From NCBI RefSeq assembly GCF_003710825.1, contig NZ_RHHQ01000006.1, forward strand, positions 186,001-250,000: DNA of 64,000 nucleotides, given 5' to 3'. The notes under the pieces are model-generated. The model was not told the origin of the DNA. It ran no database searches and saw nothing but the letters and a program-made list of their open reading frames with translations. The position numbers and the translations under genes were made by a program. This document shows, piece after piece, positions 8,923 to 19,106 of this stretch; the stretch's first letter is position 1, and each line of letters opens with the position of its first letter. Origin of the DNA: Brevibacillus fluminis (lineage in GTDB: Bacteria; Bacillota; Bacilli; Brevibacillales; Brevibacillaceae).

Positions 8923-8974
8923 ATTATACATGGTAAAACTAACCGTGTCAATATGATGTAGTAAAAATAACTAC
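8923..8974 (-). promoter_or_regulatory. Consensus sigma-A promoter with two dyad operators
   Basis: On the minus strand, TTGACA (8946-8951) and TATAAT (8923-8928) are separated by exactly 17 bp. Within the spacer is GGTAAAACTAACC (8932-8944), with outer arms GGT/ACC. Just upstream of the -35 is GTAGT-N7-ACTAC (8958-8974). A repressor bound to both would block this promoter; autoregulation by the downstream Nudix/winged-helix protein is inferred. Confidence 0.75.
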
Positions 8975-9315
8975 GTCTATTTTTCACAAACTCGCCATCG
9001 ATTGGCCCAAAAGGCCGAAACAAAGCGCTGAGCCGGAACGTATGACTTACAAGCGCGATTACGTCAAACTGGAAAAATCATACTTTTCGTCCATTGCAGG
9101 GAAAATTCCGCTTGCTATGATGGAAAGGTATGGACCAATACTGACATTTTCGAAAAAACGGGCGATATCCGCGCGCGTGCAAAACATATGCAGGCAATTG
9201 AGAATGATTTTCGCCAAAGTCATACCGTACCGTATCATTTTTCCGAAGCCCGCCAAATAGAAGTAAAGGGAGCAACGGAGTAACGCAATAGAGGAGAGGA
9301 AGGAAGAACGCGAGC
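8975..9315. other. Intergenic region ahead of the MoxR cassette
   Basis: About 340 bp with no gene I can support. A 72-codon plus-strand frame (9042-9260) has no convincing ribosome binding site or recognisable product. The promoter of the MoxR cassette should lie here, but no clear -35/-10 pair stands out. Confidence 0.5.
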
Positions 9316-10416
9316 ATGGAAACGATGAAACCGCCAATGGAAGTGTTGTATGAAAAAGAGCTGGAGGCACTGCGGGCAAACGACACGGGTGCGAAGCCGC
9401 CGAACTGGCTCCTGTCGCCGAAGGCCGTCCGCGATTTCATTCTGGGAACCCCGAAGCCGCTTAAGCTCAACGGAGAGAGCGTGACGATCAGCAAAAAATT
9501 TTACGGCGACGATGTGATGATTGAACGCTCAGTGGTCGCTCTAGCAGGCAACCGCGGGCTCATGCTGGTCGGGGAACCAGGAACGGCCAAGACGATGCTG
9601 TCGGAGCTGTTGTCCGCCGCGATCTCCGGCACCAGCACCAATACGATCCAAGGGACTGCGGGTACGACGGAAGACATGATCAAATATTCCTGGAATTACG
9701 CGATGCTGCTCGACAAAGGTCCTACGTATGAGGCATTGGTCCCGTCGCCCCTGTATACCGGGATGAAGAAGGGAATCATCACCCGCTTCGAGGAAATTAC
9801 GCGCTGTCCGTTTGAGGTGCAGGATGTGTTGATCAGCATTTTGAGTGACAAGGTGATGAACATTCCGGAGCTTGCGGACGGCATTTTGTTCGCCAAACCT
9901 GGCTTCAACATCATCGCGACCGCCAATATCCGCGACAAAGGTGTTAATGAAATGAGCAGCGCCTTGAAGCGCCGCTTCAACTTCGAAACGATTTTCCCGA
10001 TCAACCATGTAAAGATGGAGGCGCAGATCATCGAAGCCCAGTCGCGTAACATTTTGCAGCAGAGCGGCATCGACATCGAGCTGAATCAGGAGATCATCGA
10101 AATTTTGGCGACGACGTTTTTGGAGCTGCGCACGGGACAGACGCGGGAAGGCTACAAAATCGACACGCCGCAAACCGTGATGAGCACGGCAGAGGCGGTG
10201 TCCGTCTATGTGCAAAGCGCGATGACCGCTCACTTTTATGACGATAAGGCGATTTCGCTCGAGAGGCTGGTGCAGAACATGCTTGGCGCCGTCGCCAAAG
10301 AAAACCACAAAGATATCAATGTGCTGAAGACCTATTTCTCGAAGGTAGTGAAAGAACGAGCGAAGGATGCGGGCCTATGGGAAGCGTATTACAACGAGAA
10401 GAAATGGATACGATAG
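9316..10416 (+). CDS. MoxR-family AAA+ ATPase, YehL-like
   Basis: First gene of a five-protein cassette. The 366-residue AAA+ protein has Walker A GEPGTAKT (about residues 87-94). The Walker B region reads RFEEITRC, with Glu where most AAA+ proteins have Asp. Sensor-1-like IIATANIRDKGVNEM and the arginine-rich ALKRRFNFE follow. MoxR proteins are thought to act as chaperone-like remodelers together with VWA partners; a VWA gene is two genes downstream. The set matches E. coli yehL/M/P/I/Q. Its stop overlaps the next start. Substrate and biological role are not established. Confidence 0.88.
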   Translation: METMKPPMEVLYEKELEALRANDTGAKPPNWLLSPKAVRDFILGTPKPLKLNGESVTISKKFYGDDVMIERSVVALAGNRGLMLVGEPGTAKTMLSELLSAAISGTSTNTIQGTAGTTEDMIKYSWNYAMLLDKGPTYEALVPSPLYTGMKKGIITRFEEITRCPFEVQDVLISILSDKVMNIPELADGILFAKPGFNIIATANIRDKGVNEMSSALKRRFNFETIFPINHVKMEAQIIEAQSRNILQQSGIDIELNQEIIEILATTFLELRTGQTREGYKIDTPQTVMSTAEAVSVYVQSAMTAHFYDDKAISLERLVQNMLGAVAKENHKDINVLKTYFSKVVKERAKDAGLWEAYYNEKKWIR

Positions 10417-12758
10417 CGGAGCTGTTTGCATCGCGTGTCTTTGATTTTACTCAGCAGGTCGTCTACTTCCCGATCCGTCACCATAGTCCCGCCTGCTCCT
10501 ATCATTTGCTCCAGACGATCGCGGCTTACCAGCCGCAGATTATCTTGATCGAGGGTCCGGACAACAGCAACCACATCATTGATGTATTGGCGCATGAAGA
10601 TACCAAGCCACCGGTCAGCATTTACTACGCCTACTCGGCCGAACAGCACAACTATTCGTGTTATTTCCCGCTGCTTGATTACTCCCCCGAGTACGTGGCG
10701 ATGAAAGAAGCGCGCCGTCTCGGCATTCCCGCTCGTTTCATCGATCTCGGTTATGGGAGCCGGCTCGAAAGCCTGGAGCATGGGCACGACATCAAACGGG
10801 AGAATGAAAAGGTATCGTATCAGGACGAAAAGCTGTTGACCAGCTCTGCGTTCATCAAGCGGATATGCGAGTCGATGCACTGCCGCAATTTCGATGAATT
10901 GTGGGAGCGTGTGTTTGAGATCGGCGGCATTCGCAAACCGACCGATGCATTCGTCCGTGAGGTGTTCGCCTACTGTTACCTGTCGCGTCAATGCTATGCA
11001 GAGGAGACGCTTGCGGAAGAAGGGCATCTGATTCGCGAGGCGCACATGAAAACGTGCATCGCAGCGGCACGCGAAAAGTACGGCAAAATCCTCGTCGTGA
11101 CGGGCGGCTTCCATACATATGGCCTGATCGAGGAGCGAAGCCATTCGTATCAGGTCAAGCAGATCAAAGATGAAAAGGTATATCCGATGGTCTACACGTT
11201 CCGCGAGGCTGACCAGCTGAGCGGCTACGCGAGCGGAATGCCTTATGTTAACTACTACGATACCGTCTGGAAGGCAATCCAGAAAAAAGAACAGCAGCCG
11301 TTTCACAGGAGCGCCGTAAGCTTCCTCGCCCAGCTGCTCAAAAACTTGCGGGCTAAAGGCGAGACGGTCTCAGTGGCGGACGCAATCGAAGGCTTCAACC
11401 TGGTCAAAGGGCTCGCCGTGCTGCGCGAAAAGTCGGAGGGTGGTGCGTACGAGCTGCTGGACGGTGTGACCACCGCATTTACAAAAGGGGAGCGGTCCAT
11501 CGCCACCGAGCGGCCAATCGAGACGCTTGCTGAGCTGATGATGGGCGATGTGATCGGCGAAATTGCCAAAAATGATCTGGATGTGCCCATCGTCCGCGAT
11601 TTTAAAGAGATTTGCAAAAAACAGAAGCTGCAGCTGAAGACGACGGGCAAAAGCCAAAAGGTGCTGGAGCTGTACGCCAAAGAGTCGCATCGCCAAGCAA
11701 GCCAGTTTTTCCACTGCCTGCAGTTCATGGAGGTGGAATTTTGCCAAAAAGAGTCGGGGCCGGACTGGAAAAACTACCGCAACGTCAATCTGGTGCGCGA
11801 AAGCTGGAACTACAGCTACTCATCCTACGTCGAGGCGCGGCTGATCGAAAACTCGCTTTACGGCGGCACGATCAAGGAGGCGGCGATCAATCGGCTGGAG
11901 GAAGTGGTCAAACAGCTGCCGTTGCACAAGAGCCAGGAAGCGGCTCGCTGGCTCTTGCAAGCGATTTTGATGGGACTGGAGGAGACGGGGGCCAAGCTGT
12001 TCGCGTTGGTGGAAGATTCGGTCAAGCATGATGGAAGCTTTACCTCGCTTTGTCAGACGCTCAAAACGCTGTCGATTTTAAACGACCAGAGGCGCCTGTT
12101 CGCGCTGCGGGAGACCGAGCGACTGGCACAGCTGATCGATGAAACGTACTACAACGCCGTGACCAAAATTTATGAGTTGACCCAGCCCAATCCGGATGAA
12201 TTGGCCGAAATCGCCGAGCATCTGAAATATTTACATATGCTCGCGGGCAAAGGGGACGAATCGCGAGCGGACGAGATTTTTGCCGATCAGCTGCGGGATT
12301 TGCTCGCCCATGATCAACTGCCTGCACAGCTCGAAGGCGTCGTTACCGCCATCTTGTGCGATCGGGGCGAGCTTGCGCAGGAGGAGATTGCGCGCAGGGC
12401 GAGAGGCTACATTTTTGGTACGCCGGATCGCATGCTGGCCACCGCGCAGTATTTACAGGGCGTGTTTACGGTCGCACGAGACATTTTCCTCTACGACGAG
12501 CGGCTCGTCGCCGACTTGAATCAGCTGATAGAAAGCTTGTCGCATGAGGCGTTTTTGCAGGTCGTTCCCGAGCTGCGGCTGGCGTTTACATATTTCACCC
12601 CGATGGAAATCAGCATGATCGCAGAAAAAGTCGCGACGCTGTTTCAGACGACCGTGGAGGAAATGGTCCGCCCCGCAATTGACGGACAGACTCTGCGGCA
12701 GGCGCGCGAGCTGGACCAAGCCATACAAAAGGAGTTTGCCAAATGGAGCCTCACGTAA
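10404..12758 (+). CDS. DUF5682-family protein (YehM-like) of the MoxR cassette
   Basis: A large protein of about 784 residues with no predicted membrane segment. The N terminus, VYFPIRHHSPACSYHLL and ILIEGPDNSN, is characteristic of the DUF5682 family that accompanies MoxR/VWA/SWIM genes. The rest is helical and rich in charged residues. ATG 10404 was chosen because it sits behind GAGAAG and gives a 13-base overlap with the ATPase gene; ATG 10377 is the alternative. It overlaps the VWA gene by 16 bases. Biochemical function is unknown. Confidence 0.82.
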   Translation: MDTIAELFASRVFDFTQQVVYFPIRHHSPACSYHLLQTIAAYQPQIILIEGPDNSNHIIDVLAHEDTKPPVSIYYAYSAEQHNYSCYFPLLDYSPEYVAMKEARRLGIPARFIDLGYGSRLESLEHGHDIKRENEKVSYQDEKLLTSSAFIKRICESMHCRNFDELWERVFEIGGIRKPTDAFVREVFAYCYLSRQCYAEETLAEEGHLIREAHMKTCIAAAREKYGKILVVTGGFHTYGLIEERSHSYQVKQIKDEKVYPMVYTFREADQLSGYASGMPYVNYYDTVWKAIQKKEQQPFHRSAVSFLAQLLKNLRAKGETVSVADAIEGFNLVKGLAVLREKSEGGAYELLDGVTTAFTKGERSIATERPIETLAELMMGDVIGEIAKNDLDVPIVRDFKEICKKQKLQLKTTGKSQKVLELYAKESHRQASQFFHCLQFMEVEFCQKESGPDWKNYRNVNLVRESWNYSYSSYVEARLIENSLYGGTIKEAAINRLEEVVKQLPLHKSQEAARWLLQAILMGLEETGAKLFALVEDSVKHDGSFTSLCQTLKTLSILNDQRRLFALRETERLAQLIDETYYNAVTKIYELTQPNPDELAEIAEHLKYLHMLAGKGDESRADEIFADQLRDLLAHDQLPAQLEGVVTAILCDRGELAQEEIARRARGYIFGTPDRMLATAQYLQGVFTVARDIFLYDERLVADLNQLIESLSHEAFLQVVPELRLAFTYFTPMEISMIAEKVATLFQTTVEEMVRPAIDGQTLRQARELDQAIQKEFAKWSLT

Positions 12759-13882
12759 ATCGAGAAACGTTGAACCGCTGGCGGCTGCTTCTCGGTGAAG
12801 GGGCGGGGGAATCGCTTGCGGAGGCGGAGGGCTACCAGGAATCCGAATTCGCCTATGGCGAGATCGATGACATTTTAAGCTATCTCTACAACCGCGAATA
12901 TGGCGAGGACCAGGGCTACCGCAAAGGTGGAGGGCAGGGCGCCTCCCAGCTGACCGTGCCCACCTGGCTGCACAAGATCCGAACGATCTTCCCGAAAAAG
13001 ACGGTGGAAATTTTGGAGAAGCAAGCGATTGAAAAATATAAAATGACTGAGCTCTTAACCGACAAGAAGGTGCTGGAGAAGCTCGAGCCCAACATGGCGC
13101 TGCTGAAAAACATTTTACAGTTCAAAGGCTATATGAAGGGCGAGGTCATAAAAAGCGCCAAGGACATCGTACGCAGGGTGGTTGACGACTTGAAGCGGCA
13201 GCTGGAATCCGAGATTCATGCCAGCATCACGGGCAAGCGCAACCGACACAAACGCGGCTATGTCAAATCGATGAAAAATCTGGATTACAAAAAGACGATC
13301 CGCAAAAACCTGAAAAACTATGACCGCGCCAATAAGCGGCTGATCATCGATGAGCTGTATTTTACCAGCAACGTCCAGCAGCATAACAAATGGAATATCA
13401 TTATCACCGTCGACGAGAGCGGCAGCATGATGGATTCGGTCATTTACAGCGCCGTAATGGCCAGTATTTTTCACAATTTGGCTGCGCTGAAAACGAATCT
13501 GGTCATTTTTGACACGAAGGTCGTCGACTTGAGCAACCAGCTGGAAGACCCGGTCGATCTCTTGATGTCCGTACAGCTGGGCGGGGGAACGCACATCGCA
13601 AAAGCGTTGAAGTACAGCCAAACCTTGCTGGATAACCCTGCCAAAACGATTTTTATCCTGGTCAGCGACCTGGAGGAAGGCTACCCGATCCACGAAATGT
13701 ACCGCATCAGCAAGGAGATCATCGATTCGGGCTGCACGTTCCTCGTGCTGACAGCGCTGGATTTCGCAGGTAACACTGTCTACAACAAAAATGCCGCCCG
13801 CACATTGGCCGATATGGGCGCGCATGTGGCGGCGATCACCCCGGATGAGCTGTCCCAATGGATCGGCAAAATCATCCGCTGA
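12743..13882 (+). CDS. VWA-domain protein of the MoxR cassette (YehP-like)
   Basis: A 379-residue protein with a helical N-terminal half and a von Willebrand A domain from about residue 215. The MIDAS metal site is intact: DESGSMM (about 224-230), the Thr in GGGTHIAKAL (about 283), and the Asp of LVSDLEEGYP. VWA proteins act as adaptors for MoxR ATPases by analogy with RavA-ViaA. The helical region 60-200 is lysine-rich. The start overlaps the DUF5682 gene, implying coupled translation. The protein lacks a signal peptide and is expected to be cytosolic. Confidence 0.88.
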   Translation: MEPHVNRETLNRWRLLLGEGAGESLAEAEGYQESEFAYGEIDDILSYLYNREYGEDQGYRKGGGQGASQLTVPTWLHKIRTIFPKKTVEILEKQAIEKYKMTELLTDKKVLEKLEPNMALLKNILQFKGYMKGEVIKSAKDIVRRVVDDLKRQLESEIHASITGKRNRHKRGYVKSMKNLDYKKTIRKNLKNYDRANKRLIIDELYFTSNVQQHNKWNIIITVDESGSMMDSVIYSAVMASIFHNLAALKTNLVIFDTKVVDLSNQLEDPVDLLMSVQLGGGTHIAKALKYSQTLLDNPAKTIFILVSDLEEGYPIHEMYRISKEIIDSGCTFLVLTALDFAGNTVYNKNAARTLADMGAHVAAITPDELSQWIGKIIR

Positions 13883-13937
13883 TAAAGCGATTACGACCAA
13901 AAGAGAACATGGAGTTGGGGAAAGAGGAGGAAGTCAA

Positions 13938-16900
13938 ATGGTACTGAAAAAGAGCAATATCGAACCGCTTATCTCGCAGTTTGCCGATAAATTTGCCCGT
14001 GAATACAAGCTGGATGCCGATCATTACGAGCAGCTGGCGGATTATGTTTCCGGCGAAACCGAAAAGTTTCCGAGCATCCTGGTCACGCCTAAGATGTACG
14101 CGTACGATACGATGTCGACACTGGAAAAAATCGGGAAGCGTGGCATGGATGCAACGTTTTACCGCGCGTCTGACGTGCTTTTCCGCACAACCGACAACAA
14201 GCGGCAGAAAAGCAATGTGCTGCGCATTATTCTCGATGATTTTTTTGAAGCGGTTGGGTTGAGCCGCGATCGCCGCGACTCGGAGGAAAAAGGGGAGCAC
14301 CTTTTCGCCCAGTTTCGTGCGGTAAAAGAGCATATGGGGTTATCTGTCCTCGATTTTTATTTCGACGAGTTGCTCGGCGAATACCAATCCAGCTTGAAAA
14401 ATTCGTACTCCGTGACGAAAGGTGCCGTTCATATGATGGTCATGCTGCACACGCTGCTGCGTGTCGAACCCGGCTATCTCGAACCGGCCAAGTCGCGCCT
14501 TCATCCACTGCTGGTCGCGGTGCTGACTGAAAACGACGATGAAGTACGCCGTGAGCTATCGGCGGTCAATGAGAAGCTTGCGACCCATCCGCTCCCTCGC
14601 AAGGAATGCACGTCGTTGATCAATCTGGACCGCCAGCTATTGAAAGAAAAGGTTACACGCGTCTGCGCAGAAGCGGGGTTTGCACCTGACAAAAGTCAAG
14701 AGAAATTGCTCAGCCATTCTGAATTCAAGCTTTACTCCACTTTGCTCAGCACCGCGCTGTTGTATCGGGTAAATCTGTACGGTGGTAAAACACATTTTTG
14801 CAATAAACAAGATGTGATCGACCGGTTGCTCCTGGACGCTGCAAAGATACAGTACCAAATCATTCCGCTGGATCTCATCTATGATTTGACGCAGTTTGAC
14901 TACGGCGAAACAAAGCGCACGGATGAACTGATTGACGGGCTTGTGCCGACAACGGAGCCATATGGCCTCATCATCCACCTGACACATGAGCTGCGATCCT
15001 ATCAAATTGAATGGGATGTGCTGAAAACTCATGCGCTCGCCGAACCTGCCAAATCGGAGCGTGCCATACAATTGGTGTCCGATCCGCTGCTCAAAGGGTT
15101 TTTGTACAAAACACTGTATGACCACGGCATCGAGCTCGACGATAGCCTCGAGGAGATCGTGCTGTCTTCCCTGAAAGCAGACAGCCGCCTGCACAAGCTC
15201 TATCAATTCCTTACTGAACGCATCACATTAGAAGAGCTGTTCCAAGCGGGTGAACAGGTAAAGGGGAATCAGGGAGGCCTTCATGCCCATGACATAAAAG
15301 GGTCTCTGTTGCTGCTCACGTTTCTTGGGATGGATCATCCGCTGTACCGCCGCTTCTTTATTTATTTGAGCAGAGCCAAGGCGAATGAAGAAAACATGCG
15401 GCTGATTTATTCCCTGTTCACCTCGTACGCATTCGATCCGGTTCAGCTGCTAGCGCTATACGCAGATGAGCCGGAAGCGAACGCGGACCAATTTTTGCTC
15501 CAACTGCTCAACATGAAGGGCTCGTCGTATTATTACAGCCCGCCTGAACAAACCTACAAGGCCGTCATCGCGGGCAATTTGGGCAAATCGCTCGCGCATT
15601 ACGCACAGCTTGGGGCCGATGCGCGCCTTTCGATCATGGAAACCGTTGTGGAACAAAAGAAGCTCGGGCACACCGAGCATTTCGAGCAAGCGATCGTGCT
15701 CGGGCTGCAGGACAGCTCGAAAAAAGTAAGCGGGCTTGCGCTTGCCACGTTCACTAGCGCACAGGACAAAGCGTTGTTTGTGCGGGTGTACCTTGCGGAA
15801 AAAAAGGCAAAGGTGAAGGAGCTCGCCCTCGATGCGCTGCGCACCCTGCCTGACCATCGGGAGGTGCTTCAGGAGCTTTTGGCAGCAGAGACGAACAACA
15901 AGTTCAAAACGATGCTCCAAAACATGCTCGACCTGGAGGGCCAAAAATCGGCGAATGCACAGGCTGCATGGGGCGCGATGGTGGACAAACGCAAGCTTAC
16001 CCGTTTGAAATGGCTCGCCATCGACCGTCTGCCACCGATCAAGGATCACGATGGCAATGAGCTCGGCCGGGAGCTTATTGAGTACGCGCTGACCCAATCC
16101 ATCGATTTTACGACAGGTCCCAACCCGAATGTGCTCGCATTGAAAGAAAGCGCTGATCCGCGTTCGCTCGCCGATCTGACGCTTGACGTGCTCAACGTCT
16201 GGATCGACAACAATGCGGTAGCGAAGGAAAAATGGGTCATGTTCCTCGCGGCGGGGCTTGGCGATCGTCGCGTTACCGACGTGCTCGCCTCCCGGATCAA
16301 AGAGTGGGCGGACATCGGCCGCGGTGCGCTCGCCTCTGATGCAGTCCGGGCGCTCTCCTTCATGGATGAGCTCGCCGCACTGCGCACGATCGACCACGTC
16401 AAGCGGACCGTCAAAAACAGACAGGTAAAAAACGCCGCGTTTGAAGCGTTGGCGATGGCCGCCAACAATTTGCAGATTACACCGGAGGAGCTGGAGGATC
16501 GCCTGGTCACCACGCTTGGATTCGATGCGACTGGAAAGCGAGTGTTCAGCTATGGCCCACGCAGCTTCACGGTCAAGGTCAACAATGAGCTCGCTTTGGT
16601 CATCATGAATGACGAGACAGGCAAAGCGGTGAAAAGCTTGCCTGCAGTGGGACAAAAAGACGATGCCGCACTAGCGGAAGCAGCCAAGGCGGATTTTGCC
16701 CAATTGAAAAAAGACTTGAAAAACCTCATCTCCATCCAGGGTCTCCGCTTGGAAGAATCGCTGTCTAAAAATCGGGTGTGGAACACGGAGGCATGGAGAA
16801 GCCTGTTCGTGGACAATGTGCTGATGCAGAAATTCGCTATCGGGCTGATCTGGGGCGTGTATGACGACACCGGACTGAAAGATACGTTCCGCTATATGGA

Positions 16901-17441
16901 TGACGGGACTTTCAATACCGTGGACGAAGACGAATACGAGCTGCAGGACGATGCGATGATCGGCCTCATCCATCCGATCGAGCTTACGACAGACGAGCGG
17001 GACGCATGGCAGACGCAGCTCGACGATTATGAAATTACACAGCCGTTCGCACAGCTGGGCCGCGAGCTGTTCTTCCCGACGGATGAGGAGACGAAGAGCA
17101 ACAAGGTGGCTCGGTTCACCGAAGGCGAGTATTCGCCGACGGCATTCCCGAAAAGCCTGGAAAAATACGGGTGGTACAAAGGAATGGCACAGGATGGAGG
17201 CTGGTATCACGAGTTTTACAAAGAGTACGGCGATATGATCGTCGAGCTTACATTCAGCGGTACGAGCATCACCTATTATGACGGGCTTGACGATATCAGC
17301 TTGGAAGAGCTCGGTTTCTACCGCAACAAGCGGGATCGCTATCACTATTACCAGCGCGACCAGCGCCTTGCGATTGCGGACATCTCCCCGCGCGTTTTCA
17401 GCGAAACCATTTACGATATCAAGCGGGCGACGGGAAAATAG
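13938..17441 (+). CDS. DUF4132-domain HEAT-like protein (YehI/MolR-like)
   Basis: A 1167-residue protein. ATG 13938 follows AGAGGAGG; in-frame codons further upstream overlap the VWA gene without a ribosome binding site. The middle consists of helical repeats, and the C-terminal 450 residues match the DUF4132 signature, including GFDATGKRVFSYGPRSF, a LPAVGQKDD segment and the NRVWNTEAWRSLFVDNVLMQ helix. The E. coli counterparts are YehI and MolR, of unresolved function. No enzymatic motif was seen, so a scaffold role is a guess. It is followed after four bases by the SWIM gene. Confidence 0.85.
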   Translation: MVLKKSNIEPLISQFADKFAREYKLDADHYEQLADYVSGETEKFPSILVTPKMYAYDTMSTLEKIGKRGMDATFYRASDVLFRTTDNKRQKSNVLRIILDDFFEAVGLSRDRRDSEEKGEHLFAQFRAVKEHMGLSVLDFYFDELLGEYQSSLKNSYSVTKGAVHMMVMLHTLLRVEPGYLEPAKSRLHPLLVAVLTENDDEVRRELSAVNEKLATHPLPRKECTSLINLDRQLLKEKVTRVCAEAGFAPDKSQEKLLSHSEFKLYSTLLSTALLYRVNLYGGKTHFCNKQDVIDRLLLDAAKIQYQIIPLDLIYDLTQFDYGETKRTDELIDGLVPTTEPYGLIIHLTHELRSYQIEWDVLKTHALAEPAKSERAIQLVSDPLLKGFLYKTLYDHGIELDDSLEEIVLSSLKADSRLHKLYQFLTERITLEELFQAGEQVKGNQGGLHAHDIKGSLLLLTFLGMDHPLYRRFFIYLSRAKANEENMRLIYSLFTSYAFDPVQLLALYADEPEANADQFLLQLLNMKGSSYYYSPPEQTYKAVIAGNLGKSLAHYAQLGADARLSIMETVVEQKKLGHTEHFEQAIVLGLQDSSKKVSGLALATFTSAQDKALFVRVYLAEKKAKVKELALDALRTLPDHREVLQELLAAETNNKFKTMLQNMLDLEGQKSANAQAAWGAMVDKRKLTRLKWLAIDRLPPIKDHDGNELGRELIEYALTQSIDFTTGPNPNVLALKESADPRSLADLTLDVLNVWIDNNAVAKEKWVMFLAAGLGDRRVTDVLASRIKEWADIGRGALASDAVRALSFMDELAALRTIDHVKRTVKNRQVKNAAFEALAMAANNLQITPEELEDRLVTTLGFDATGKRVFSYGPRSFTVKVNNELALVIMNDETGKAVKSLPAVGQKDDAALAEAAKADFAQLKKDLKNLISIQGLRLEESLSKNRVWNTEAWRSLFVDNVLMQKFAIGLIWGVYDDTGLKDTFRYMDDGTFNTVDEDEYELQDDAMIGLIHPIELTTDERDAWQTQLDDYEITQPFAQLGRELFFPTDEETKSNKVARFTEGEYSPTAFPKSLEKYGWYKGMAQDGGWYHEFYKEYGDMIVELTFSGTSITYYDGLDDISLEELGFYRNKRDRYHYYQRDQRLAIADISPRVFSETIYDIKRATGK

Positions 17442-17445
17442 GCGT

Positions 17446-19086
17446 ATGGCGGACTTTTCGACACAGTTTCATCGCTTTGTCGCTCTTTGCACGGAAGAAT
17501 ACTTGATTAAATACGCAAACAAAGGCTTGTATAACCGGGCGCAAAAAGAATTGGAAAAGGGCGTTCAGGTGACGTACGAATTCCAAGCGGACCAAGTGAC
17601 GTGCACGCTTGATGACGGTACGGTCTGTGAGCTGACCGATGATATCGAGCGCTTTCGCTGCACATGCCCATCCGATAAAATCTGCAAGCATGTGCTGATC
17701 GCCATCCTCTCCTACCACCGTCAGGAGGGGATCGACGCGCAAGTACCGACGGCAGATTTTAGCTGGATTCTGACGCAGCCGATCGATACGCTTTGCCGCC
17801 ACTTTACAGAGTCTCAAATCGACGAGGTGCTATTCCGGATTCACTATGAAGAAGAGCTTGCGATTACACAGGGGGCGTTTCTCACCGTTACGTTGACCTT
17901 TCAAGGCGTGGAGGTCTCGTTTTTGGAAGAGGCGGACATTGCCAAAAGCATGTGCAGCTGCAAGGAAAAGGCGGGCTGCATTCATCGGCTGGAAGCGCTC
18001 ATCCGCTACCGCATACGGCATGGGGTAACGGATTTTGAGACGCTGCATCAACACACGGCCGATGTGACCTATTCGGCAGATGTCGTCTCCGATACCCGCA
18101 CGCTCATCGCGCAGATTGCTACCACCGGTCTAGCCAAGCTGCCGCAATCGGTTTGCGATCGTCTAGAGGTTTTGGCGATCGCTGCGCATAATGGAAATTT
18201 ACCGAATCTGGAGAGGGAGATACGCGGGATCAATGGCGAATTGGGGCTGTTTTTCAAGCGGCATGTCCGCTTTTCCAAGGACTTGTTTCGCAAGCGGCTG
18301 ACGCGCGCCTATATGAATCTCGAAGCGCTGGAACAAAAAACGGCTACCGTGGAGCAGAAAGCGCAGCTGCTCGGACGCTTCAAAAGCAGATACTACCCGA
18401 TTCCGCGCTTGCTGCTGTACGCTTTGGGTGCCAATCCGTGGGAAACCCGCTCGGCGTACAAGGGGATCACCTATTATTTCTACTCGCCGGATGACGGTTG
18501 CATCTATACGTATACCGAGGCGAGACCTGTCTATTATGAGGATGTTTCCTTCTTATTTGCCGATCAGTATGCCAAGCGTTCGACGTGGAATTACGATCTG
18601 ACGATGAAGCAGATCGCCAGCGCGCAGCTTGTGGCGACCATTTGCAAAGTCAACCGGGAGCGCCGCCTTTCGTCGAGCGAGGAGACTTCCATCGCGATTA
18701 AGCCGCGCATGCGGATTGAGGATGTGGAGCTGGGCGAGCTGGTGGTAACCGATTGGGCACAAGTGCGTAGCAAAGAAGGGCGGCAGCTTTTCACCGATCG
18801 CCGCGAGCAGTTGATGCTGCTGAAAGCGAGCCATGTGGCGGAGACGCGCTTTGAGCAAAAAACGCAAAACTTCCTTATCATGGTCGAAGATGCGGGGGGA
18901 AATTACCTTTCGCTGACGATTCCCTACAACAAAGAGTGGGCGGGCAGCGTTCGCTTTCTCGAAAAGAGTCGGGAGCTTTTGGGGCTGCGGGATTTTTATA
19001 TCCTTGCTCAACAGGTGGACGATGCGATTGAGCCGATCAGCTTGTTAAAGGATGCATCGCTCAGCAATCTGAAGCTGGATTTTTAA
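17446..19086 (+). CDS. SWIM zinc-finger protein of the MoxR cassette (YehQ-like)
   Basis: A 546-residue protein with a SWIM zinc-binding motif CxCx5CxH at about residues 67-77 (CTCPSDKICKH), flanked by DIERFR and VLIAIL as in typical SWIM domains. A second cysteine cluster (CSCKEKAGCIH, about residues 171-181) has the same spacing pattern and may be another finger. The remainder is unassigned. ATG 17446 follows the DUF4132 stop by four bases. SWIM domains bind DNA or protein; which applies here is unknown. Confidence 0.85.
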   Translation: MADFSTQFHRFVALCTEEYLIKYANKGLYNRAQKELEKGVQVTYEFQADQVTCTLDDGTVCELTDDIERFRCTCPSDKICKHVLIAILSYHRQEGIDAQVPTADFSWILTQPIDTLCRHFTESQIDEVLFRIHYEEELAITQGAFLTVTLTFQGVEVSFLEEADIAKSMCSCKEKAGCIHRLEALIRYRIRHGVTDFETLHQHTADVTYSADVVSDTRTLIAQIATTGLAKLPQSVCDRLEVLAIAAHNGNLPNLEREIRGINGELGLFFKRHVRFSKDLFRKRLTRAYMNLEALEQKTATVEQKAQLLGRFKSRYYPIPRLLLYALGANPWETRSAYKGITYYFYSPDDGCIYTYTEARPVYYEDVSFLFADQYAKRSTWNYDLTMKQIASAQLVATICKVNRERRLSSSEETSIAIKPRMRIEDVELGELVVTDWAQVRSKEGRQLFTDRREQLMLLKASHVAETRFEQKTQNFLIMVEDAGGNYLSLTIPYNKEWAGSVRFLEKSRELLGLRDFYILAQQVDDAIEPISLLKDASLSNLKLDF

Positions 19087-19106
19087 GCGTGGGGGTGGAA
19101 GGTGGC

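Noticed and set aside
9042..9260. A 72-codon plus-strand frame between the NrtR-like gene and the MoxR cassette.
   Set aside because: No ribosome binding site, no recognisable product, and amino acid composition typical of a chance frame.
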